Assembly: GCA_022704925.1 (NCBI GenBank)
Contig: JAKJFK010000063.1
Coordinates: 1 to 8,816, forward strand
Reading direction: 5' to 3'
Origin: a candidate division TA06 bacterium
GTDB taxonomy: Bacteria; Ratteibacteria; UBA8468; MWAK01
DNA length: 8,816 bases
The position numbers and the translations under genes were made by a program. Positions 1 through 6,418 of the stretch are shown piece after piece; positions within the stretch are counted from its first letter, which is position 1, and each line of letters starts with the position of its first letter. The notes beneath the pieces are model-generated. The model worked only from the letters and a program-made list of their open reading frames with translations, searched no databases and was not told the origin of the DNA.

Positions 1-1138
1 TGGCGGTGGAGATCACCCGCTCGCCGTCGGCCGGCACCCCGTTGTGGGTTCCCACGCAGGGGCCGCAGCCGGGTGTGACCAGGACCGCCCCGGCTTCCAG
101 CAGGTCCTGGATGATGCCCTCGGCGATGGCGGCCTGGAGAATCCGGCGGCTGCCCGGCGCCACGATCAGCCGGCAGCCGGGGTGGAGCTTCCGCTTGCCG
201 ATCACCCGGCTGGCCACCCGGAGGTCCTCCAGCCGGCCGTTGGTGCAGGTGCCCAGGAAGGCCTGGTCTATTTTCAGGCCGGCCCGTTCGGAAACCGGGA
301 CCACCTGGTCAACCTGGTGGGGAACCGCCAGTTGGGGGACCAGCTCGGAAAGATCGAAGGCCAGGCGCCGGCAGTCGGCGTCCGGGTCGGCCTGGACCGG
401 CTGGAGTTCCTTCGGATCGACGCCGTGCCCGGCGAGCCACTGGAAGGTCTTTTCATCGGCCTCGAAAAGACAGGTCTTGGCCCCTGATTCCATGGCCAGG
501 TTGGCGATGGTGAATCTTCCGTCCACGCTCAATTCCTTCACCACCGGGCCGACCGGTTCCAGGGCCCGGTAATTGGCGCCGCTGGCGGTGAGCGTCTTGA
601 TCAGGAAAAGCGAGACGTCCTTGGCGCAGACGCCGCTCTTCAGCCGGCCGTTGAGCTCGATCCGGATGGTCTCCGGCACCTTGAGCCAGAGCTGGCCGGT
701 CATGATGGTGGCGGCCAGGTCGGTCGAGCCGACCCCGGTCGCGAAGACGTTAAGCGCTCCGCTGGTCGGGGTATGGCTGTCGGCCCCGATGAGCAGGTCG
801 CCGCATTTTACCAGGCCGGCCTCCGAGACCAGGATATGGCAGACACCCTCCCCGGCTTCGAAGAGCCTCAGTCCGGTTTCCGCCGCGAACCGGCGCATCA
901 TCTGGTGCAGGTTGGAGACGCCCAGGTTGGGGCTCGGGGCGCTGTGGTCGATGAAGAAGGCGGTTCGGTCCGGGGCGGCCAGCCTAACCCCGCCCAGCTT
1001 CCTGAAGGCCTCGATGGCCAGGGGCGCGGTTCCATCCTGGGCGAAGGCGAAATCAACTCTGGCCAGGCATAATTCCCCGGCCGTCACCCGGCGCCCGCTC
1101 TTGGCGCTCAGGATCTTTTCGGCAATTGTCTGTCCCAT
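1..1138 (-). CDS. leuC: LeuC/aconitase-family dehydratase large subunit (3' end outside window)
   Basis: Large (catalytic) subunit of a two-subunit [4Fe-4S] hydro-lyase of the isopropylmalate isomerase/homoaconitase/small aconitase family. These cytoplasmic enzymes shift a hydroxyl group by dehydration and rehydration. The start MGQTIAEKIL is typical of LeuC. The three cluster ligands are visible: C298 in GTCTNG, and C358 and C361 in PGCGPC. About 379 residues are present. The C-terminus, and any small subunit (LeuD type), lie beyond the left edge. The cysteine spacing fits the roughly 420-residue archaeal/clostridial form rather than the longer E. coli LeuC. The ATG at 1138 follows the upstream gene by 23 nt and has only a weak purine-rich site (AAAGAAA), so translation may depend partly on coupling. 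The substrate (3-isopropylmalate, citrate or homocitrate) is set largely by the small subunit and cannot be read here. The adjacent synthase favours citrate or homocitrate. The family is certain; the symbol is provisional. Confidence 0.9.
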   Translation of the reverse strand, partial: MGQTIAEKILSAKSGRRVTAGELCLARVDFAFAQDGTAPLAIEAFRKLGGVRLAAPDRTAFFIDHSAPSPNLGVSNLHQMMRRFAAETGLRLFEAGEGVCHILVSEAGLVKCGDLLIGADSHTPTSGALNVFATGVGSTDLAATIMTGQLWLKVPETIRIELNGRLKSGVCAKDVSLFLIKTLTASGANYRALEPVGPVVKELSVDGRFTIANLAMESGAKTCLFEADEKTFQWLAGHGVDPKELQPVQADPDADCRRLAFDLSELVPQLAVPHQVDQVVPVSERAGLKIDQAFLGTCTNGRLEDLRVASRVIGKRKLHPGCRLIVAPGSRRILQAAIAEGIIQDLLEAGAVLVTPGCGPCVGTHNGVPADGERVISTA

Positions 1139-1161
1139 GGGTTTCTTTAGCTTTTCGAGGT

Positions 1162-2391
1162 TTACGGGGTCATGGTCATCAGCAACTGGGCCTCTTCCGG
1201 GTGCTGGGCGATGAAGCGCAGCTCATCCTCGACCAGGGGCTTCTGGGTGTGGACGTTGGCATAGCGGGCCAGCTCCAGTATCTTCCGCGCCTCGTTTTCG
1301 TACTTGAATTCAATCTCCAGCTTGCCGTAAACGTTGCGGAAGCCCTTGATGCCGCTGTATTCACCCATGGTGATCATCCGGCCGGTTTCGATTACCTCCG
1401 GTTCGCCCCGTCCCAGCTCCTCGTAGTGGTAGAGCTCGTAATTCCGGTGGTCCTTGAGGGCGCCGTCGACGTGAATGCCGGACTCGTGGGCGAAGGCATT
1501 GGCACCCACGCCGATCTGGTTGATCGGGATCGGCACCCCGAAGGCGTAGGAGGCGTACTTGGCCAGGCGCCAGGCCATGCGCAGATCGATCGACTCGTCG
1601 AGCCGGTAGGCGTCGGCCAGGCCGGCGCCCTTCTTGACGGCCAGGATCACCGCGACCAGGTCGGCGTTGCCGCACCGTTCGCCCAGGCCGTTGATGGTCG
1701 TGTTGATGTAGGCGTCCTGGCCGGCGTCGATGGCGGCCTTGGCCCCCATGACGCTGGTGGCGACGGCCATGCCCAGGTCGTTGTGGCAGTGAAGCTCAAC
1801 CGGGAGCTTGACCTCGCCGGCCAGCCGCTGGATGCGCTCATAGATGGTGAACGGGGTGTCATAGCCGAGCGTATCGCAGTAACGCACCCGGTGGGCGCCG
1901 TTTTCCTTGGCCGCCCGGGCGAACTCGATCAGGTAATCGAGGTCGGTCCGCGAAGCATCCTCGGCATTGACCCCCACGCTCTTGACGCCGCCGGCCAGAC
2001 AGGCCTTCAGCGCCTCGACCATGTTCTTGATGACATCGGACCGGGTGATCTTGCCCATGAACTTGTTGTCGATCATCTGGTCGGAAGTGGAGATCGAGAT
2101 GTTGAGATGTTCGATCGGCACGTTCTTGAGGGCCTCCTCCACGTCCTGGCGGATGGCCCGGATCCAGCCGGACAGGCGGATGGGTTTCAGCGCGCCCTTG
2201 CCGGCCAGCTGAAGGTTGGCCTTCAGGTAATTGATCTCGTGATGGGTGACCGGGAAGCCCATTTCACTCTGAAAGACGCCCAGCTGATTCAGCAGGATGT
2301 TGATCATCGTCTTCTGGAGCTTCGCCAGGCCCAGGCGCGAAGTCTGAACACCGTCCCGGTTGGTGACGTCGATAAGGTATATCTTGGCCAT
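1162..2391 (-). CDS. Re-citrate synthase / homocitrate synthase-like DRE-TIM metallolyase
   Basis: Condenses acetyl-CoA with a 2-oxoacid in the manner of LeuA, NifV and Re-citrate synthase. The protein has 409 residues. The N-terminal metal and active-site motif is VTNRDGVQT (R12, D13), not the usual TLRDGEQ. VNAEDASRTD lies at 141-150, the metal-binding HCHND at 201-205, GLGERCGNA at 235-243 and HESGIHVDG at 302-310. The last is typical of homocitrate synthases. There is no C-terminal leucine-regulatory domain, which argues against LeuA. From memory, the DVTNRDGVQT start and the sequence around SGWIRAIRQDV match the Re-citrate synthase clade of anaerobes, which is often misannotated as homocitrate or isopropylmalate synthase. 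This is inference without an alignment. The ATG at 2391 was chosen because GGGAG lies 7 nt upstream and the protein begins with the conserved MAKIYLIDVT; an in-frame extension to 2472 overlaps rplM and has no family similarity. It lies 46 nt after rplM and 23 nt before leuC. Confidence 0.85.
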   Translation of the reverse strand: MAKIYLIDVTNRDGVQTSRLGLAKLQKTMINILLNQLGVFQSEMGFPVTHHEINYLKANLQLAGKGALKPIRLSGWIRAIRQDVEEALKNVPIEHLNISISTSDQMIDNKFMGKITRSDVIKNMVEALKACLAGGVKSVGVNAEDASRTDLDYLIEFARAAKENGAHRVRYCDTLGYDTPFTIYERIQRLAGEVKLPVELHCHNDLGMAVATSVMGAKAAIDAGQDAYINTTINGLGERCGNADLVAVILAVKKGAGLADAYRLDESIDLRMAWRLAKYASYAFGVPIPINQIGVGANAFAHESGIHVDGALKDHRNYELYHYEELGRGEPEVIETGRMITMGEYSGIKGFRNVYGKLEIEFKYENEARKILELARYANVHTQKPLVEDELRFIAQHPEEAQLLMTMTP

Positions 2392-2404
2392 GTTTTTTCT
2401 CCCG

Positions 2405-2425
2405 AAAAAAGTCGGACGCGGTCCG
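2405..2425 (-). terminator. Weak intrinsic terminator or attenuator between rplM and the synthase
   Basis: Read on the minus strand, CGGAC-CGC-GTCCG forms a 5-bp stem with a 3-nt loop, followed by AC and six T residues. The stem is short, so full termination is unlikely. Partial read-through from rplM into the synthase gene is the likely outcome. The T run lies just before the GGGAG ribosome-binding site of the synthase. Confidence 0.45.
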
Positions 2426-2437
2426 TTTTCAAAAAAA

Positions 2438-2836
2438 TTACAACTTGATCTCGACCGGGTTCTGGGCGGCATGCGGATGCTCAGTCCCGGCGTATACCTT
2501 CAGGTTTTTGAAGACCTGTCTGCTCAGCCGGTTCTGGGGAAGCATGCCTCTTACCGCGAACTCGATCACCTTTTCGGGTTTCTTGGCCAGCAGTTTTTCG
2601 TAACTGATTTCCTTGAGACCGCCCAGGTAACCGCTGTGCCGGCGGTATTTCTTGTCCTGGGCCTTGTTCCCGGTGACCCTGATCCGGGCGGCGTTGACGA
2701 CGACGACATGGTCGCCGCAGTTGACGTTGGGGCTGAAGTCAAGCCGTTCCTTGCCCATCAGCAGGGTGGCCACCCGGGTGGCCAGCCGGCCCAGAACCTG
2801 GTTGTCAGCATTGATCAGATACCAGTTGATGCCCAT
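2438..2836 (-). CDS. rplM: 50S ribosomal protein L13
   Basis: Early-assembling large-subunit ribosomal protein that binds 23S rRNA. The 132-residue product carries the L13 landmarks: WYLINADNQVLGRLAT near the N-terminus, GDHVVVVNA around 41-49, the RVTGNK segment, and the C-terminal signature AVRGMLPQNRLSRQ with KVYAGTEHPHAAQNP. The family usually has about 142-148 residues. Here the N-terminal tail before the conserved Trp-Tyr is about ten residues shorter. The start at 2836 is firm, because AAAGGAG lies just upstream with normal spacing. In most bacteria rpsI (S9) follows directly. Here a metallolyase gene follows after 46 nt, leaving no room for S9. The gene has its own strong promoter in the divergent region. 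Confidence 0.97.
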   Translation of the reverse strand: MGINWYLINADNQVLGRLATRVATLLMGKERLDFSPNVNCGDHVVVVNAARIRVTGNKAQDKKYRRHSGYLGGLKEISYEKLLAKKPEKVIEFAVRGMLPQNRLSRQVFKNLKVYAGTEHPHAAQNPVEIKL

Positions 2837-2906
2837 TTTTTCTCCTTTGGCGGTGCGGGTTGAAAACCGGCGGAAAAGGCCGTTATGACTTTAACATCGA
2901 ATATTT

Positions 2907-2936
2907 ATTCTATCCGAAATAACGGTAATTTGTCAA
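2907..2936 (-). promoter_or_regulatory. Sigma70-type promoter for rplM
   Basis: On the minus strand there is a perfect -35 TTGACA (2931-2936), an 18-bp spacer and a -10 TAGAAT (2907-2912, five of six matches). The predicted start near 2900 gives a leader of about 64 nt ending in the AAAGGAG site. The leader contains a small potential hairpin, GGTT-TTC-AACC. Whether it acts like known L13 leader RNAs cannot be judged. The -35 box overlaps the -35 of the plus-strand promoter. Confidence 0.7.
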
Positions 2937-2959
2937 AACCGGAGAGCAGGTATTATAAT
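2930..2959 (+). promoter_or_regulatory. Sigma70-type promoter for tsaC-rpiB-purL
   Basis: TTGTCA (2930-2935, five of six matches to the -35), an 18-bp spacer and a perfect TATAAT (2954-2959). A start near 2966 would leave a leader of about 28 nt before the TTG start of tsaC. A second -10-like element with an extended form, TGTTAAAAT (2961-2969), lies just downstream and could provide an alternative start. Confidence 0.65.
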
Positions 2960-2993
2960 TTGTTAAAATCCACAAAAATCCGGATGGAATAAA

Positions 2994-3599
2994 TTGTCCC
3001 CAGCAGAGTCTCGCATAATCCAGATCGACACACCCGGCGCCCTTGATTCGCTGACGGCGGTCCTGCGGGGCGGCGGCCTGGCGGTTTTTCCAACCGACAC
3101 CGTTTACGGTCTGGGCGGCCGGATCAGTTCGGTGGCCGCCCTGGACCGGATCCTGGCGCTCAAGGGCCGGCCGTCGGGGAAACCCCTGCCGGTCCTGGTG
3201 GCCGGCCTGGCGGCGGCCGAGCGGCTGGCGATCTTCAGCCGGGCCGCCCGGCGGGCCGCCCTCGAGGCCTGGCCGGGTGCGGTCACCTTGATCCTGCCGG
3301 CCCGGCGGGAACTGCCCGCGGCGATCTGCCGCGACGGCCGGGTGGCGGTCCGGGTGCCGGGCTACCCTCCCCTGCTGGGGGTGCTGGAGACACTGCAGGA
3401 GGGGATCGCCGGAACCAGCGCCAACCTTTCCGGGGAGCCGGCCCCGGCGAGCCTGGCGGAAGTCCCGCCGGAGCTTTCCGACCGGGTGGAGCTGGTACTG
3501 GACGGCGGGATCCTGCCGGGCCGGCCCTCCCGGATTATCGATTTTACCGGGGCGACGCCGATGGTCGTCCGTGATTCTCAAGCTGGAGGGGAAAAATGA
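2994..3599 (+). CDS. tsaC: L-threonylcarbamoyladenylate synthase (TsaC/Sua5/YrdC family)
   Basis: Makes threonylcarbamoyl-AMP from threonine, bicarbonate and ATP. This is the first step of t6A37 formation in tRNAs that read ANN codons, and it occurs in the cytoplasm. The protein has 201 residues, the single-domain TsaC/YrdC size without the Sua5 C-terminal extension. Motifs in order are PTDTVYGL (33-40), KGRPSGKPLPVL (57-68, the basic substrate-binding patch), WPGAVTLIL (93-101), RVAVRVPGYP (116-125) and GTSANLSG (140-147). The likely start is TTG at 2994: no good in-frame ATG or GTG lies nearby, and the ATG at 2984 is out of frame and hits a stop after one codon. The ribosome-binding site is weak (GGATGGA). 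The stop overlaps the rpiB start as ATGA, so the two are translationally coupled. A tsaC/ywlC-rpiB neighbourhood is also known in Bacillus. Confidence 0.94.
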   Translation: MSPAESRIIQIDTPGALDSLTAVLRGGGLAVFPTDTVYGLGGRISSVAALDRILALKGRPSGKPLPVLVAGLAAAERLAIFSRAARRAALEAWPGAVTLILPARRELPAAICRDGRVAVRVPGYPPLLGVLETLQEGIAGTSANLSGEPAPASLAEVPPELSDRVELVLDGGILPGRPSRIIDFTGATPMVVRDSQAGGEK

Positions 3600-4045
3600 A
3601 GATTGCAGTGGCCAGCGACCACGCCGGCCTTGACCTGAAAGAGATTATCAAGGAGAAACTTCTCAAGGAAGGTTACGATGTCCTGGATTGCGGTACCAGG
3701 ACCCCCAAGTCGGTGGATTACCCGGTCTTCGGGCTGGCCGGCGCCCGCTCGGTGGCCGAGGGAAAGGCCGATTTCGCCCTGCTCTTCTGCGGGACCGGCC
3801 TGGGCATGACCATCATGGCCAACAAGGTGCCGGGTATCCGGGCGGTCAACAGCCAGTGCCTTTACACCGCCGGCCTGGCCCGCAGCCACAATGACGCCAA
3901 TGTCCTCTGCCTGGGCGGCCGGGTGGTCGGACCGGACCTGGCCTGGGAGATCGTGCGGACTTTTCTGACCACGCCGTTCAGCGGCGGCCGCCACCAGCGG
4001 CGGGTCAACCTGATCCGGAAACAGGATGGCTGCCTTGGTTCGTGA
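3596..4045 (+). CDS. rpiB: Ribose-5-phosphate isomerase B
   Basis: Interconverts ribulose 5-phosphate and ribose 5-phosphate in the non-oxidative pentose phosphate pathway, supplying ribose 5-phosphate for PRPP. The 149 residues match the usual RpiB length. ASDHAG (6-11, with D8 and H9 for phosphate and ring opening), C65 in CGTGLGM (the family catalytic base) and SHNDANVL (97-104, with H98) are all present. RpiB is preferred over the related LacA/LacB because of the intact active-site cysteine and the lack of a partner subunit gene. The start is firm: GGAGG at 3585-3589 with six nucleotides of spacing, and an ATGA overlap with tsaC. The 3' end overlaps purL by 20 nt. Confidence 0.96.
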   Translation: MKIAVASDHAGLDLKEIIKEKLLKEGYDVLDCGTRTPKSVDYPVFGLAGARSVAEGKADFALLFCGTGLGMTIMANKVPGIRAVNSQCLYTAGLARSHNDANVLCLGGRVVGPDLAWEIVRTFLTTPFSGGRHQRRVNLIRKQDGCLGS

Positions 4046-6395
4046 AATCAGGATCGACGGCCTGAAACGGAAGGCGCTGGAAGAGCTCAGCCGGAAATAC
4101 CTGCTGGCCCTGGGGCCGGAGGAGATGGAGGCGATCCAGGCCCACTACCGCGGGCTGGGACGCAATCCGACCGACATCGAGCTCGAGACCATCGCCCAGA
4201 CCTGGTCGGAGCACTGCATCCACAAGACCTTCAGCAGTCGGATCGAATACCGGGAGGACGGCCGGACGGAATTGATCGAAAACCTGCTCAAGGAGACCAT
4301 CTTCCGGGCCACCCGGGAACTCGACCGGCCCTATTGTCTCTCGGTCTTCCAGGATAATGCCGGCGTGGTCGAGCTTGACGACCGGTACGCCCTGGCCTTC
4401 AAGGTGGAGACCCACAATCATCCTTCGGCCCTCGAACCTTACGGCGGAGCCGGTACCGGCATCGGCGGGGTGATCCGCGACGTGCTCGGAGTGGGCCTGG
4501 GCGCCAGGCCGATCCTGAATACCGATGTTTTCTGCTTCGGCCCCCTCGATTATCCGCACGACCGGCTGCCGGCCGGCGTGCTCCATCCCCGGCGCATCTA
4601 CAAGGGTGTGGTCAGCGGGGTGCGCGATTACGGAAACCGGATGGGCATTCCGACCGCCAACGGCGCCATTCTCTTCGATCCGGGCTTCCTGGCCAATCCG
4701 CTGGTCTTCTGCGGTACGCTCGGATTGATGCCCAGGGACAGCATTGAAAAAGAGGTGCGGCCGGGTGACCTGATCCTGGTTATCGGCGGCCGGACCGGCC
4801 GGGACGGGATACACGGCGCCACCTTTTCCTCGCTCAGCCTGAAGAAGGGGATTTCCGCGAGCGTGGTCCAGATCGGGGCCCCGATCACCGAAAAACGCCT
4901 CGCCGACGTACTGCTGGTTGCCCGGGACCGCCGCCTTTACAGCAGCCTGACCGATTGCGGCGCCGGCGGCCTTTCTTCGGCGGTCGGAGAGCTCGGCAAG
5001 ACGACCGGGGCCGAGGTGCACCTGGAGAAGGTCCCGCTCAAGTACGCCGGCCTGGAACCATGGGAAATCTGGGTTTCCGAGGCCCAGGAACGGATGGTCC
5101 TGGCGGTGCCGCCTGAGCACCGAGAGGAGATCGCCGCCCTCTGCGCCGCCGAGAACGTGGAGGCCACCTTTATCGGGCGTTTTACCAGGACCGGCGAACT
5201 TCGCCTCTGCTACCGGGGTGAGACGGTGGGCCGGCTCGGGACCGATTTCCTTTACCGGGGCCTGCCCAGGCTGCTTCGCCAGGCGGTTTACAACACCCCG
5301 CGGCCGGCCGCCGTCCGACTGCCGGAAAAGGTTGATCACGCGGCCATCCTGGAAAAGCTGCTCAGCCATCCCAACATCGCCAGCAAGGAGAAGGTCATCC
5401 GCCAGTACGACCACGAGGTCCAGGGGCAGACGGTGATCAAGCCGCTGGCCGGCCGGAATGGTCCTTCGGATGCGGTCGTTCTCAAGCCGCTGGCCGCTTC
5501 CGGCCGGCGGGGCGTCGCGGTTGCCAACGGAATCAATCTTTACGGACGCCTGGATCCCTACCGGGCGGCGGCCAACGCCATCGATGAAGCCCTGCGTAAT
5601 CTCACGGCGGTGGGCGGCGATCCGGACCGGGCCAGCCTGCTGGACAACTTCTGCTGGGGGGATGTCGGCGACCCGGAGGTCCTGGGCGCCCTGGTGCGCG
5701 CGGCCCGGGCCTGCCGCGACCTGAGCCTGGCCTACCGGGTTCCCTTCATCTCCGGCAAGGACAGCCTGAACAATTACTTTGTCACCGATGACGGCCGCCA
5801 CCTCTCGGTGCCGCCGATCCTGCTGGTCTCCTCGCTTTCGACGGTTCCCAACCTGGAACGGGCGGTCACCCTGGACCTCAAGCGGGCCGGTTCGCGCCTC
5901 TACCTGCTGGGCGAGACGTTCCCGGAGCTGGGCGGTTCCCATTACCTGCGCCGGCTCGGTCTCGAGGGCGGCACGGTTCCGGAGGTCCGGCCGGTCCCGG
6001 CCCGGGAGCGGATGCTGGGGCTGCACCGGGCCATCATGGACGGCCTGGTGCTCTCCTGCCACGATCTTTCCGAGGGCGGCCTGGCGGTGGCGGCGGCCGA
6101 GATGGCCTTCAGCGGCGGGCTGGGATTGGAGCTTGATCTGCGGCGGGGCGGCTTCAAGGAGATGGAGCGCGATGACCAGGTGCTCTTTTCCGAGTCGGCC
6201 AGCCGTTTCCTGGTTGAAGTGGAACCGGACCGGGCGGGTGATTTCGAAGCCCGCCTCTCCGGTACTCACCTGGCCGCCTTCGGGCGGGTTGTCGCTGAAC
6301 CGCACCTGTCGGTGATTGGACTGGGCGGCGGGGAAATCATCCGCTCGAGCCTGGCGGAGCTGGGCCGGGCCTGGCGGGACGCCCTGCCCTGGTGA
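4026..6395 (+). CDS. purL: Phosphoribosylformylglycinamidine (FGAM) synthase, PurL subunit
   Basis: ATP-dependent conversion of FGAR to FGAM, the fourth step of de novo purine synthesis, using ammonia delivered by PurQ. The 789 residues contain both AIRS-like halves. WSEHC is at 60-64, THNHPSALEPYGGAGTGIGG at 129-148, GGRTGRDGIHGATFSS at 254-269, CGAGGLSSAVGE at 311-322, SEAQERM at 351-357, YDHEVQG at 461-467, ISGKDSLNN at 575-583 and SCHDLSEGGLAVAAAEMA at 677-694. There is no glutaminase domain, so separate PurQ and PurS are expected, and neither gene is in the window. The stretch before WSEHC resembles the linker found in longer PurL forms that carry an N-terminal PurS-like region. An in-frame TGA at 4011-4013 rules out an upstream extension, so ATG 4026 stands, preceded by GGAAACAGG. 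It overlaps rpiB by 20 nt. Confidence 0.95.
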   Translation: MAALVREIRIDGLKRKALEELSRKYLLALGPEEMEAIQAHYRGLGRNPTDIELETIAQTWSEHCIHKTFSSRIEYREDGRTELIENLLKETIFRATRELDRPYCLSVFQDNAGVVELDDRYALAFKVETHNHPSALEPYGGAGTGIGGVIRDVLGVGLGARPILNTDVFCFGPLDYPHDRLPAGVLHPRRIYKGVVSGVRDYGNRMGIPTANGAILFDPGFLANPLVFCGTLGLMPRDSIEKEVRPGDLILVIGGRTGRDGIHGATFSSLSLKKGISASVVQIGAPITEKRLADVLLVARDRRLYSSLTDCGAGGLSSAVGELGKTTGAEVHLEKVPLKYAGLEPWEIWVSEAQERMVLAVPPEHREEIAALCAAENVEATFIGRFTRTGELRLCYRGETVGRLGTDFLYRGLPRLLRQAVYNTPRPAAVRLPEKVDHAAILEKLLSHPNIASKEKVIRQYDHEVQGQTVIKPLAGRNGPSDAVVLKPLAASGRRGVAVANGINLYGRLDPYRAAANAIDEALRNLTAVGGDPDRASLLDNFCWGDVGDPEVLGALVRAARACRDLSLAYRVPFISGKDSLNNYFVTDDGRHLSVPPILLVSSLSTVPNLERAVTLDLKRAGSRLYLLGETFPELGGSHYLRRLGLEGGTVPEVRPVPARERMLGLHRAIMDGLVLSCHDLSEGGLAVAAAEMAFSGGLGLELDLRRGGFKEMERDDQVLFSESASRFLVEVEPDRAGDFEARLSGTHLAAFGRVVAEPHLSVIGLGGGEIIRSSLAELGRAWRDALPW

Positions 6396-6418
6396 GCCGA
6401 CGCCCGGATCAGCCGCCT

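Noticed and set aside
6-1214. Plus-strand open frames opposite the LeuC-type gene
   Set aside because: The minus strand encodes a continuous LeuC-family protein with all three cluster cysteines. The plus-strand frames are low-complexity Arg/Ser/Pro or Gly-rich shadows.
1162-2391. Calling the synthase LeuA (2-isopropylmalate synthase) because LeuC is adjacent
   Set aside because: The protein ends at 409 residues without the leucine-binding regulatory domain. It has the HVDG motif of homocitrate-type enzymes and the unusual NRDGVQT motif.
1126-2448. A 440-codon plus-strand open frame opposite the synthase gene
   Set aside because: It lies antisense to a gene with clear family motifs, has no ribosome-binding site, and shows the Asp/Val/Gly/Leu-rich composition typical of antisense frames in GC-rich DNA.
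2392-2472. An upstream start for the synthase at 2472
   Set aside because: The extra residues are Arg/Ser-rich, overlap rplM, and lack a ribosome-binding site. ATG 2391 has GGGAG and begins at the conserved sequence.
2837-2906. An L13 leader regulatory RNA upstream of rplM
   Set aside because: The leader contains only a weak 4-bp hairpin that I can see, and I cannot match it to a known leader motif without a covariance search. It is mentioned under the promoter but not called.
4005-6305. A 766-codon minus-strand open frame opposite purL
   Set aside because: Its length is notable, but purL is unmistakable on the other strand. The antisense product is Gly/Pro/Arg/Gln-rich with no recognisable motif. 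High GC and codon bias explain it.
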